A stretch of DNA of 64,000 nt from Schizophyllum amplum (lineage: Eukaryota; Basidiomycota; Agaricomycetes; Agaricales; Schizophyllaceae): contig VDMD01000034.1 of assembly GCA_007026445.1 (NCBI GenBank), forward strand, positions 186,001 through 250,000, given 5' to 3'. The translations under genes and the position numbers were made by a program. Within the stretch, counting starts at the first letter, position 1. Every line of letters starts with the position of its first letter. This document shows positions 24,082-35,906 of the stretch, in pieces. The notes beneath the pieces were generated by a model. The model was given only the letters and a program-made list of their open reading frames with translations. It did no database searches and had not been told where the DNA came from.

Positions 24082-24088
24082 TTTTATA
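24082..24088 (-). promoter_or_regulatory. TATA box of the ricin-B lectin gene
   Basis: TATAAAA on the minus strand 109 bp upstream of the start at 23973, in the context GTCGTATAAAAGCGCG. Confidence 0.6.
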
Positions 24089-24432
24089 CGACATGGCGGG
24101 GTGATTGATCGGGAGCGGGGGTGTGTCCTCGGCCATCACTGCACCCCTTCTTGATGGATTCTTTTTGGCAATCTTGAACGCATCTCCGAGAGGCGCGAGC
24201 TGGGCGCGAGTCGGTATCAAGTCGGTGTGCTATTAGTATTTGGTGTCTTCACAGCTTGCGCTACTTCAGAGCTATACCACAACATCGTGAACGAATGGTG
24301 GCTTGGAAGCAAACACCGGTGTTTACCAGGACCCCTGATTATCGGTGGGGAGGTCTATGTCATGGTCCGCCAAATTTGCCCTTTTTTTGTCCGACATTTT
24401 TTGCGCAATCTGGGTCGTTTTTAGGCTCGACA

Positions 24433-24481
24433 CCAGCCTTCGCTGACGTCACAGGCAAGCTGAGTGTCAGCGAAGGGCTGG
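24433..24481. repeat. Stem-loop, about 15-bp stem
   Basis: CCAGCCTTCGCTGAC (24433-24447) pairs with GTCAGCGAAGGGCTGG (24466-24481) with a single bulged base and an 18-nt loop. It lies just inside the left inverted-repeat arm. Confidence 0.75.
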
Positions 24482-25850
24482 GATGCACCGACCGTCACAC
24501 GGCAGGGTCACGAATTTGTGACTCGGGACTTAGAAACTTTCGACTGATTTGCCTCTTGCCCACACGAATGCGTGATGTTGAGCTTCCCTCGCCTCCGTCT
24601 CTCATGAAATCTGCGTAAAACGGACATCAGACGGCATACCGGGCTCGACTGTCACAGTATTCGCGCCTTAATTGCAAAAAATCCACGATTGGGCAACCCG
24701 TGCTCGTGCGAGACGACAACGACCGCCCACCTTTCGAGCATGGCGATGGGGCGCGACAGCGCGTTGAAGGTGCGTAACCGCGGCCTCTATGACTCCTCAT
24801 ATTAATATACCTCTCAGAATGCTGAACTGACAGCGGTGGGGATGCAAGTGCAGCCGCATCGCCGCATACGGTACTCGCTATTGCTACCTTCGCCCGCCAT
24901 CCACTCCTTTCTCCGCGACGTCTGGCGAACAGACCGGATCACGCTCCTTGCGCCGCTTGCCTAGTAGCGATCGACTCACCGGGCAATCCCTCCAACGACA
25001 GCGCCGACAATTGGCATGTCGTATTTGTCGACTCCTCCCAGCGACCTCCCTGGTACTCCCACCACTGTCGCTTCGACTCTCACAAACTTCGATCCATATT
25101 GTGCATTAGCAACGCCTGCCTCCATGCCGGGTCTCCGGGCGCACGGTTAGCATCCCAGCACAATGTCCAGTAGTATGTTCTGACAGCACTTACATGCAGC
25201 CGCCCCCCTTGTCCCGGCATCTTCTAGCCCAATACCATCGTCGACCGCTACTCAAAGCGCTGCACAACGTCAGGACCAGAGCACGCTCCGTTGACCCGAC
25301 CGGGATTAGGCCCAAATGAAGGTTTTCGTGTGTTTTCCACAGTCCTCCGCGCCAGTAAGGGTACTGACCGCATTCCAACAGCGACCAAACGGCGCACACG
25401 ACGTACACGCATCGTGCGGCAACGATGCGGCGAGATGGGAAAGCGAGAGCAGGAGCGGCGGACGTACAGCGGGCCATGAGCGCGTCACGCGCGGAATTTG
25501 GTCTCCCGTCGGACACGCTATCATATTGTACGCTTTAATAGTGTTGTAGATGTCAATCACAGTCTTTAGCTACCATCTTCAGCTACAGGCAAGCGGATAC
25601 GAGTCCGGACGCGTGCACAATACACGATTATGGCGGCGAGCGGGCGACGCGACGCGTGAAATTTCTAAGTCCCGAGTCACGTTTGAGCCCCACGCCAAAA
25701 TCTCGGCCGTGTGCCCCAGTCGCTCGGCGAGCCTCGCCTCCCTCGCATCAACAACCCCCAACATCAATAAATACATGATCGGCCCGAGACTCCCGCGCCC
25801 TCGGATTGAGGCAGGCTCGCCGACGCTGACGGGGACGAGTCTAGGTCGTT

Positions 25851-26097
25851 TTGTCCGGCTTTTCCAGAGACATCCTTTGAATTTTGGACCGGACCGGAGG
25901 TCCGGCCACCCCATATGGTAAGTCGGCAGCCCCCGGGCACCCCCGAGGACGTTGAGGGGGGTCCCAGAGGGGCGAACAGAGGGTAATCTGGAGATTTTGT
26001 CCGACATTCGCCAGAGACATGCTCCCGACCAACCCTCAATTTGTCCGGCTTTTCCAGAGACCTTCGACCTTCAAAAGGCCAAAATTTGTCCGACATT
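25851..26097 (+). repeat. Iterated TTGTCCG(G/A)C motif, four copies plus one at 24387
   Basis: TTGTCCGGCTTTTCCAGAGA occurs at 25851 and identically at 26041. A variant TTGTCCGACATTCGCCAGAG is at 25997, and the shorter TTGTCCGACATT at 26086 and 24387. All are in the same orientation. The identical 21-bp copies (ending in a C) are 190 bp apart. Confidence 0.8.
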
Positions 26098-26615
26098 GAC
26101 ATATACCTCGCCGCTAATAAGCAGGGGTCCTTGTTTACCGTCAAAGGAAGCAAAACCTGCGGAAGCATCTCGCGATCTCCTGCAGATCTGCTGCATCCAT
26201 CCGTGCAGGTATGAACTTGAAGGCGACGAGGGCGGGGTGAAGGCAAGGCGGGCATCATCTGAGGGATGCCGAGGGAGCAACCTGCAGATGACCAGAAAGT
26301 CTTACAACACGGCTGCTGCCTGCCCACTCTGAATAGCGCGCTGGTGCAGGTGGAGACGTCAAACACGTACTACAGAAGGACGTACGATTCATTCGGCATA
26401 CCGACTCGGGATCAGCAGGAGGCCGGTGTACTCGTGGACTGTACAGCCTGGGGGCGGGAGGAGCTTGGAAGTAAACCGGCTAGCAGTACATTGGATTGCG
26501 AAGGTACTAGATACAGAAATATAGGCTACATCCTTTGAACTCGTCAGCAGGCTTCTTTAAACAGTGAAGGATTTTGAAGGCTCGCCAGTCACATATGCGG
26601 TTGTCGACGGGCCCT

Positions 26616-27638
26616 TCATGAGATGATATCGTGCAATTTATCGGACAGAGATCGTTTGGGGCGTAGCGAATTGTAGTGCTGCGAAGGATGAGTGAAGGAA
26701 CGTCCTTGCATAAACGCAGACACACCTCTCCCAAGCCATACATTCGACGATGGTAGCTGATGCGAACCACCCCCTTTGAATGCAGATCGCCGTCCTGAGC
26801 CTCCCCCTTCGGATGGTGCATGACCACAGGTGGCTGCCCGTGCTGAATGACGTGTATGGGAATGTTGAATGACCGGCTAAGTGCCAGGATCTCCGGCTCG
26901 CCACCCCAGGCGCCCGTTTCCCGGATGGTCGCGCAGTATTGCTCGAACTGCCTTGGGCTCATGAAGCCAGCGTCGCCAGCACCGGCACCATCTTCCCCTG
27001 ACACGGAGGGCAGGAACGGCAGGAAGTCGTCGGGGTGGTTGAACATATACTTCGCGGCGGCGTCGCGCACGAATACGTAGGTGGCATTGTCTTTGGGCAA
27101 GATCCCGAGTACATTAAGCTGATCTGCAACGGCAGAGAAGAGACAGTGGCCGTCAGGATTGATCTGACGATGTGTTAGCCCAGGAGCCCAGGGAGGTCAG
27201 GAAGCACCTGCCTCGTACATTTCCACACCAAGCTCGCCACAGAGCTTCTGGATGGCCTTCTCCTCATCCTTGGCCTCCCTCTCCAGCCGTGCATCCGCGT
27301 CTGGGTCGCTCGGGGAGAGCTTGTCTTGCAGCGCCTGCGCTTTCCTCGCCTTCGAGCGGATGTAAGTGAGGAGACGCGGCAACCACATGACCACGCACCT
27401 GGCGGGCGAGAAATCGCTGCTTGGGGTCCTTCTTCTTCGAGTCATCCTCGTCCTTGGCCTGCTTGACCGCGTCCATGTCATTGAGAATGCCCGCGGACTC
27501 GGATTGGACGGTCTGATCGCGCGAATCCAGCTGGGCCAGGAGATCGCCCATGAGCTCCTCGTCGTCCGCCGGGGAAATTGACGTAGGCAAGTCGGGCGTC
27601 GACGACGCGCTTTTCTTTGACTTGTTTTTCTTTGCCAT
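26616..27638 (-). CDS. OTU2: OTU-domain cysteine protease, OTUD6/Otu2-like deubiquitinase
   Basis: Spliced gene. The start at 27638 (MAKKNKSKK) is preferred over an in-frame upstream codon at 27707 because the Lys-rich opening is typical. The N-terminal half is a charged coiled coil (SKKKDPKQRF, ARKAQALQDKL, LEREAKDEEKAIQKLC). The OTU domain starts with INPDGHCLFSAVADQL, carrying the catalytic Asp and Cys, then YVFVRDAAAKYM, FEQYCATIRETGAWGGEPEILALSR and IPIHVIQ. After a final GT-AG intron the frame restores SYHRRMYGLGEHYNSL with the catalytic His. Architecture and size match yeast Otu2 and human OTUD6B, ribosome-associated deubiquitinases linked to translation. It is divergent from the SmgGDS-like gene, with 194 bp between starts. 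Confidence 0.92.
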
Positions 27639-27832
27639 CGTCGGTGTGGTGGTGAGAGTCAAGAGCCCCGCGTATGCACTGGCAGTCTCCAAGTCGGTGA
27701 CGCGCATCGGGATTATCCTTTATCTTATCGCTCGGCGTTCGCCGAAGTAGGTGTGCTTACTCCGATAAGATGGGACCATTGTCTTCCGCAGGCTCTCACG
27801 GCGCTCGGTGCTCTCTCTTTCTCCGCTCCATC
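27639..27832. promoter_or_regulatory. Short bidirectional promoter, OTU2-like / SmgGDS-like
   Basis: Only 194 bp separate two divergent start codons. No TATA box is evident. It contains the palindromic-looking CTCCGATAAGATGG and TTATCTTATCGC stretches, both holding GATA cores. Confidence 0.5.
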
Positions 27833-30613
27833 ATGGCAACGACAGCTTCCCAGTCCGATATACTGGTCCTGGGTGACAAGCTGACTGATCTGGAGAAGCA
27901 GATCAGGGCGAATGACTCTCCGGAATACTGGCAGGAAGTGGAGAGCACGGCGCGTGTAGTGGCAAACGGTCTTCGGTCGAGGACGGCTGCAGGTGCGGGC
28001 GTTCTGTCATGGACTGAGGGAGCATGTTCTGAGATATGTTGCAGATCATCATACAACGTTGGGCAAGACAGCCCTCCCCAGAACACTCGCATCCCTCCTC
28101 AACCTCGCGCTTCGTGGCGCCGCCACACCAGAGCCAGATCGCGCGTCATGTATCGTAGAGGTACTACGAGTCACGGCGAACATATGCATGGATCATGGTG
28201 CGCGTGCCGCCACTGCGATGCATGTCCATCATCGCTGACCGTTGCCACCTTTCCTCAAAGACGAGAACCGCAACCTCAGTCATGAAGCCGGCCTCCTTCA
28301 ATCCGTGTTGACGCTGCTAGAAGGATACGCAGAATCACTGCCGAAGCCACCTTACACGCAAGCGCTCGCTCTGTCCATCCCGCATCTCAAGGTCATACGT
28401 ACCGCGATTGGCGCGCTGCTCAATGCTACTCTTGGTTACGGTGCGCCAACAAAGCTCATCGCATGAATAGTTTCCGGCTGACGCCAGTAACGAACAGATG
28501 TGGTGCAGACCCGGTTACGCTCGCTACAAGCACACATAACGCTTGTGAAGCTCTCGATGGCCATATACCCTCCAGGATCGTGGCTCGATGATGCAAGCGA
28601 GACCGGCACCGACCTCGAGGAATCTTGGGAACTTCGCAGCAGCCTTTCCAACTGGGCATGGAGGACAGTGTCGGAGCTGAAGGAACAGGGAGAAGAAAGT
28701 GCGTCCCATCCTTCCTGCAGTGATCGCAAGGGAACTGACTTCAGCGCAGCCATCCAGATCTTCGACAGTGATGCCCTCCCATATGTCACCCCACCACTAG
28801 CACGCTTCCTCGCACCTTTCCCTGAGCTCCCTTCAACAGCTGCCTTCCCGCAAGGCTCGGACATGTTCAACAAGCTGGTGGAAGCCGACTTTGACATCCT
28901 GGAAGATTGCTGCGAGGTGCTCGAGTCCCTCTGCTTGGATGTGGAGGACGTGCGTCTGGCTCTCGCTCGCGGCTTCCAGGACCCCGACGCCGAGCACTCC
29001 GGCGTCCCTTGTCTATCGCACATGCTGGACTTCGTCGAACACGGCGGCTATCCGCCTACCTGGAGCACGACCTTCGACGAGGCAGAGCTGCGGCAGAAGC
29101 AGAATGCCTTGAATATCTGCAAGTCAGCGGTCGTGAAGGCTATCGTGGAGATGTCGGGCGAGGAGCGCAACGAGCAGATATTGTTCACACCGACGGATAA
29201 TGGCGGTCCGTATGTGGAGAGGATGGTCGGCTGGATCAAGTCATTTGTGAGCCGTGCAGACGAGGCGGAGGAAGATGACCTACCTCGAGATGATCTTGTC
29301 ATTTGCGCCAGTTTGTCGCTCGGCAATCTGGCGAGACATGGTACGCCTTTTGTTCCAATGTCCGTAAACACAATACCAACGTGTTCACAGAGCTCGAGGC
29401 TGTCACCCTACTCTCCCCTCCTCACTCTCTCGCACCTGTGTTGGCGTCCAGACACATCATATCCCCTACTACCGATCTCAAGCTCAAGCACGGCGTCCTC
29501 GGTCTGCTTAAGCATATGGCGCAAAGCTCGCCCTCACCTATCGTTCACAACCCCCTAGCCGAAGCGCGCCTAGTACAACACATCTGCGACAGCGGTCTCT
29601 TTGAAGATAAGGGAGATGCAATGACAGAGGTCGTCCAACTGAACGCGATCGGAGTCGTCAAGCACATGTGTAATGCTAATGGTGCGTCCCTTGCCTTACG
29701 ATACCTCCCGTCGCTGACAGTGCCATCTTTCACAGTCGACAACTCATTCGCACTCGTCCTTCCCGACCCAGCCACCTCGTCCTCCCGACCGTCCGGCCTC
29801 TCGCAAATCCTCGGCCTCGTTAAACGCTCGGAGAACATACCCATACGCAGCGAGGGCACCCGGGTTCTGGTCAACGTCATTAAGTCCCTCTTCTCCAACG
29901 CGCCGCCGACGAGTCCGACGACTGTGCTGCCGTCACCGGTAACGCCGGCTGCGTCGAATCACGAGGCAACGATTGAGAAGCAACAGAAGAAGGAGGAGAC
30001 GATAAAGGCGTTGCAGAATAAGGATTGCACGTCGGCGCTGGCGAACCTGATTACGAGGGGCGCGCGCTTCCCGCTGCTGGTTAATGAAGGCGTCGTTGCG
30101 CTCAGCTTGCTGAGCATGCAGGCCGAGGGTGGTACGTTGTCATACATTGTGAATGTCAATGTCTGCTAACCTCTCCGCACAGCACCCCTCGTGCTCGACT
30201 CCCTCCTCAGCCAAATCCAGGTTGATGCGCCACCGGTACCGAGCACCGTGGAGCCCACCCTGAGCGGCTCGCCTTCAAGCAGCAGCGACCTGAGCTCCGC
30301 CCTCGTCACCCCGCAGTCCACAACCGGCCCTCACGGACGGTCCAACCAATCGCGCAGCGCGCTACAGATGCTCGCCTCCGTCCTCCGCAACGTCGACAAC
30401 CCCGCGAACTACCCGGTTGAGGTCCGCGTGAACGTGTGCTCGCTGCTGCTGCAGGTGTCGCGGAAGAACGCGGGCGAGGGTCTGGGGCAGGTGAAGGAGG
30501 TGATGCGACCGATGCTGGAGGGGGTTGGGGAGAGCATGCGGGGTGCGACGGGCAAGGACGAGATGCTGCTCAAGGCGTCGCGGAAGGTGTTGGAGCTGTG
30601 GGCGACTGCTTGA
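27833..30613 (+). CDS. SmgGDS/Rap1GDS1-like armadillo protein
   Basis: Spliced gene starting MATTASQSDILVLGDKL. It is almost entirely helical, with armadillo-like repeats: FDILEDCCEVLESLCLDVEDVRLAL, NALNICKSAVVKAIVEMSG, DLVICASLSLGNLARH, LKHGVLGLLKHMAQ, EVVQLNAIGVVKHMCNAN, LVNEGVVALSLLSMQ and VRVNVCSLLLQVSRKN. A disordered Ser/Pro/Thr linker sits near 30190-30340. Gene length and repeat style match fungal proteins annotated as Rap1 GTPase-GDP dissociation stimulator 1, which bind prenylated Ras/Rho-type GTPases; this assignment rests on overall resemblance since armadillo folds have no catalytic motif. Introns fall near 28010-28040 and 28450-28500, at 29340-29390, within 29680-29735 and at 30130-30180. 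Confidence 0.78.
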
Positions 30614-30886
30614 GGAGTATGCAAGAGCTGGTAGAGATTTAAATGTGTACGAGTATATCTGGTTATCTGGTTTTTGCGTTACGTGCTCATTTGCGTTCGT
30701 TCAGTTGAATTCAAGATCGGCCAGCACAGTGCAGGTCAGCATTCTCCGGTTGTCGACTGCATATCTGCCTTGGACCTTCGACATGAACTGAACGAGAGCC
30801 TGGCGACAATATAAGTTGGTAGCGCGAAGTTCGGTGGACGCCAGGGATAGCATCATGTCATGCAGCACTTGTCATCAGCCGCATCT

Positions 30887-30938
30887 GACACGGTCACGAG
30901 ACCGTGTCACGGTAAAGCTCGGTTGCGCCTAACCGAGC
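30887..30938. promoter_or_regulatory. Twin perfect palindromes (operator-like)
   Basis: GACACGGTC-ACGA-GACCGTGTC at 30887-30908 is followed by GCTCGGTT-GCGCCT-AACCGAGC at 30917-30938. Both have perfect 8-9 bp arms and short spacers. They sit about 100 bp upstream of the TATA box of the reductase gene. Dimeric zinc-cluster factors bind such inverted CGG-type half sites: the first has CGG...CCG and the second CGG...CCG as well. Confidence 0.6.
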
Positions 30939-31008
30939 GCTAACCGCCACAGACCAACGCCTGACCAACGCTTATGTCCCGCTCACCCATTTCTCGATGT
31001 ATCAGGAG

Positions 31009-31015
31009 TATAAAG
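31009..31015 (+). promoter_or_regulatory. TATA box of the aldo-keto reductase gene
   Basis: TATAAAG 80 bp upstream of the ATG at 31095. Confidence 0.6.
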
Positions 31016-31094
31016 GACTGTCTTCCATGGCGAGCAGGAACACCAACCTCCCCAGCCTCAGAACTACCGCCTCTGCCAATCAGTCTCAACGAAA

Positions 31095-32431
<1,337 letters not shown>

Positions 32432-33484
32432 TTTGCGAGCAAGAGTGGTGAGACTGCGCTATGACGCAGAAATATAACCGACTGACGGCGAGTTCGCTTT
32501 CGACTGAAGACGACGATGCGGAGGTGGTGTATTGGTCAAGTGCGAAATCGTCCACAGTGACACCGCCGTTTTCCTGGTAGAACTGTATGGCCTGCTCGCG
32601 GATGAGATATAATAATATGAGACATCCTCGCGGCGACGCACCTACTTAGGCGAAGGGGTCTGAGGCCTTACGAGACTAGCCGAGCGTCCAGCTGGTGGTC
32701 AAGAGCAAGGGTAGCCTGATGCAACGCACCGACTACGTGTCCTTATATAAAATATAATACTAGGATTTCGGACATGAAGCACATCGGTGCTGTGTCTTCC
32801 CCTTCCCACCGCATCTGACAAGCACCGACGTCGGAGAATGCGAACGTAGCTCACAAATGCTACGATTGATGAACGCCAGACTATCCTCCCCCCGACCTTC
32901 CACGCTGCGAGGGCATGATACGTAGACGCTGTGTGTTCACACGTGAGCCCATATAGATACAGTCATGCGCATCGTGCACGGCCACCTGCAGCTGCAGGAC
33001 GGCGACAGACTGAATCCCCTCCGAATCCTAGTATGCGCGATACATTGGCGCTGTTGCTACAGGTTGTGCTGAAACAATCGATACGAAGGTGAAAATGGCG
33101 CTGGTTTGGTGCGCAAACCTCCGGGCGGTCCGCACCGATCTTTAGCAGTTCAGCCTTGTGAGGAAAGGGCGTGCGCGGTGTCAGGAGAGCCTAGTTCGAG
33201 ACTTGAGTTGTGCGACCGGGGTAGTTCGGCATTTCCCAAACTCAAGTAGAATCACACGAACATCAGCGTGAGTCGCACAGGCGGAGGACTGAGGATATAA
33301 GGAAAGGCGGTGGATTGTGCGTATTGCTTCTTGTGACTCTCTAGTACAGACGAAAGACTGCCGTCTGAGCATCTATACACACATGCCGGCAAGTACACCT
33401 GGATGCCTCATAGCAGCCCCGGCAGCCAATTGCGACGCAGCGACATCCTTGCCACCGTAGTGGGTGTCGTCGGAAGGTCAGTCA
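32432..33484. other. Intergenic between AKR and metacaspase A
   Basis: The two genes converge here. On the minus strand at about 32455-32610 there is a protein-like stretch (QFYQENGGVTVDDFALDQY and following) without a confident start or partner exons, reported under findings. A TATATAA-like string lies at about 32742-32755. Otherwise nothing is recognised. Confidence 0.5.
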
Positions 33485-35392
33485 TCAGCAAGTTGGTGGA
33501 GCAAGTTCTTCCCTTGCACTGATGAAAAAGGGGCGCCGCATATCCTGTAGGTCCATGTCAGCTACGACCAGTCTATCCTTCATATTCTACTCACTCCCGC
33601 ATGATATGGATGATACGTGCCGAACTGCGGTTTCTGCTTTTGTTCCCCTTTAGACTCGTGCAACAGCTCTCTGCCGCAAGAATATCAGTAAAACAAGCTA
33701 ACTGTAGCCCAAGCCGAATATTGGCAAGGCGTACCGTATGGATTTGAGCATCTCTTCGTAGTTGAGGCTATGGTACTTGTGCTTTTCTGGTCAATGGTGA
33801 GCATGCCACAGACCATCATTGACGCTCATCATTGTGTGCGCTCACTCATGATCTTGACGAAAGCCTGGTAGGCAGTTGAAATCATAAGCGGCATGGACTT
33901 CACATCAACTGAAATCGACTCGCCTGGGTCAAGGTGTGGCGATCGCGCGCTAGCTCGCCGTCCTTGCATGCAGACCAAAAGACCTTTAGTTTTGCTCATT
34001 TATTGCCTACATGTCACCGTTACGGGCAGAGCTCACAACGTCAGGTGCATTCTCCATCGAGTCTCGTCTGGAGAGCGGCCAGGGCCGGTACTCCTTCGCG
34101 GTTCCGGCGGGTCTCTTGATCAAAGAGTTTGCGGCACGATACTGCAGAATTTGTCGTACAGGTCAGATGGTCCACCGCTACGCCGTGAGTATGCCAGACT
34201 CACAACATAGGGTAGATCTAGTGTGAATGGCATGAACGACAAGTATTTGAAAGGATAGTTGGATGAGACTTGCCCAAAACCGTCCCCGACGTGCAGGCCT
34301 GCCAATGTCCTCGTGAGAACGTATGATGGGCGATTAGATCGAACACATACATCGACGAGAGCCTTACGAGGCGATAGTATCTGTCAGTAGCCCATGATGT
34401 CTTGCGTGCAACACGCACGGTCAATCGGCATCCCACTGGTAGACGTTGGATTAAAGTTGCGTAAATGGCCTGCGAGTCAACGAAGAGCTGAGTCCTCGCG
34501 CACTTATAGTCGAAGAAGCTCACACTCACGTCGTCTGTTATGATCCCCCCAGATCCAGTGGCGTCCACCGGTACGATGGCTGCTCGCGATGAGTGAGACT
34601 CGTAGCTCATGTTGAGATACTCACCCTCGTCCCACTCGTCGGCCTCATCGCCATTTTGATCTTTGATCTGCCGACCTGCGCATCTCAAGGTCGACGTTCT
34701 GCCGCGAAAGTAAGGGATAAAGCTTCCATACCATGCCCGGCGTCTATGCCTCGAGATGATCAGCATGATGAGGATATGCCCAGAGTGATATTGGACGTAC
34801 AGTAAAAGAACAGTGAATCATCTCGCTTGGCGCCCACAACAAGCCAGTCCATCATCTTGAGGATGTTCTCCTTGGTCGGTCTTGATGCCTGTTCCATCGC
34901 ATCCTTGTCCGTGAGCAGGACAATATTATCCCAACCAAAGCCTTGCCCTGTACGCGACAATGAAGCAGTGTATGCTTGGGCAGTCGGGGAACGCTTACCA
35001 GTCAGAAAGTCGCACATCTTCTCGGCGTCTTTGACACATCTGGAATATGATGATAGCTCATCGCGTCACGCAGCTGGAATCATACCCTCTCAGCTCGTCG
35101 GCCCCACTTCCTGTATAGTTAATTCCGATCTATCGCGAAAATCAGGTCCTGCTAGGAAGAATAGGAGAGGAGGACGTACACAAAGTGCTTTTTTATGTCC
35201 CGTGCAACGGGAGTACACGAAATGAGGCTCAATCCCTTGCGTCACCCGGGCAGGGCGTAGAAGAGAGGCGTCGAAGCTCGAGCAATGTGTACGAAGATCA
35301 TTCCATCCCCGAGACCTCCCGATCGGCTCGAAGGATGAAGAGGACGACGAAGCGGCGGATGTTGGATACTGATATAGCGGGGAATTGTCCAT
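33485..35392 (-). CDS. Metacaspase copy A (peptidase C14), variant active-site motif
   Basis: Heavily spliced gene starting MDNSPLYQYP at 35392 with a Ser-rich prodomain. The caspase fold begins YSRCTGHKKALC-IGINYTGSG, then CVKDAEKMCDFLT, NIVLLTDKD and SLFFY. The catalytic His is rebuilt across two introns as YAGHGRQIKDQNGDEADEWDE. The AIVPVDATG strand and RLPVGCRLT follow. The Cys motif, usually DSCHSG, reads DACTSGTVLDLPYV across three introns. One of them (34218-34273) has a GC donor. DVVFWSACKDGEL matches the family's SWSGCKDS block. Between about 33930 and 33960 the best conserved pieces fall in different frames, so a frameshift or an unseen intron is possible. The end at 33485 assumes a last intron; without it the stop is at 33580. 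Metacaspases cleave after Arg/Lys and act in stress and programmed death. Confidence 0.75.
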
Positions 35393-35906
35393 AGCGCCAC
35401 CTCCAGGTTCTCCTCGCCAGTCTATGATAACCCTAGCAACATATATAAGTAAGTTAATGTGGTGCACGTCGGGAGCGAAGGATTCCTACATACCTGGATG
35501 ACCCGGCCCGAGAAGCTCGAATGGCCTCGAGTGAAGCGACAATCAAGAGGGAGGAGGCGCCTGCTGCAGAGAGATGGGAGCAAGAAAACTTATGTATCGC
35601 AAGACAGATCAGAAGAAAGGTTTCCTAGTATCCTAAGTCATCATGCGGCGTCCCTTCTCAATATCAAAGATGATCAAAGCGGGTAGCGCCCAAACGGCAA
35701 TGAGTAAAAGGGGTGATACGTGGCCTCGGGCTTTGACTTGGCAGAAATACGACTCCTACACGCTGGGTTCGAGCACATCGGACCCAGATAAGTTATATAG
35801 ATAGCGGAGTATGAACGTGAAGCAGTACACAATTACAAGAAATCCGAAGATAAGAAACGCACTTATTCCATACATGCAGCGGAGAGCGCCTCCCCAGCAC
35901 TGTACA
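35393..35906. other. Spacer between tandem metacaspases
   Basis: Promoter of copy A and 3' region of copy B. I see no third copy and no repeat long enough to have driven the duplication. Confidence 0.55.

Larger units (their letters stand above)
24327..26132. repeat. Imperfect inverted repeat arms 24327-24380 and 26077-26132
   Basis: The left arm reads AGGACCCCTG-ATTAT-GG-GAGGT-TATGTCA and ends in CAAATTT-GCC. The reverse complement of the right arm follows the same order with about one difference in five. The arms are about 1.7 kb apart and enclose the TTGTCCG motif cluster. Terminal inverted repeats of a decayed DNA transposon, or two copies of a dispersed repeat in opposite orientation, both fit. 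I did not find matching target-site duplications. Confidence 0.6.
23974..26615. other. Repeat-rich gene-free spacer
   Basis: No frame across this 2.6 kb shows a known domain. It carries iterated TTGTCCG motifs, a long imperfect inverted repeat, a strong stem-loop and a GC palindrome (listed separately). The mix suggests a non-autonomous mobile element or its remains rather than a gene. Confidence 0.6.
30614..31094. promoter_or_regulatory. Aldo-keto reductase upstream region
   Basis: Holds two adjacent perfect palindromes (30887-30938) and a TATA box (31009-31015) upstream of the reductase start. No coding signature. Confidence 0.6.

Noticed and set aside
25579..26366. Overlapping minus-strand frames within the repeat region
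   Set aside because: They run through the TTGTCCG repeats and share peptides only because the repeats are duplicated; likely non-coding.
34200..34240. TGCCATTCA (Cys-His-Ser) at about 34224-34233 as the catalytic Cys of metacaspase A
   Set aside because: It falls inside an intron once copy A is aligned exon by exon with copy B; the true equivalent is the exon 34274-34298.
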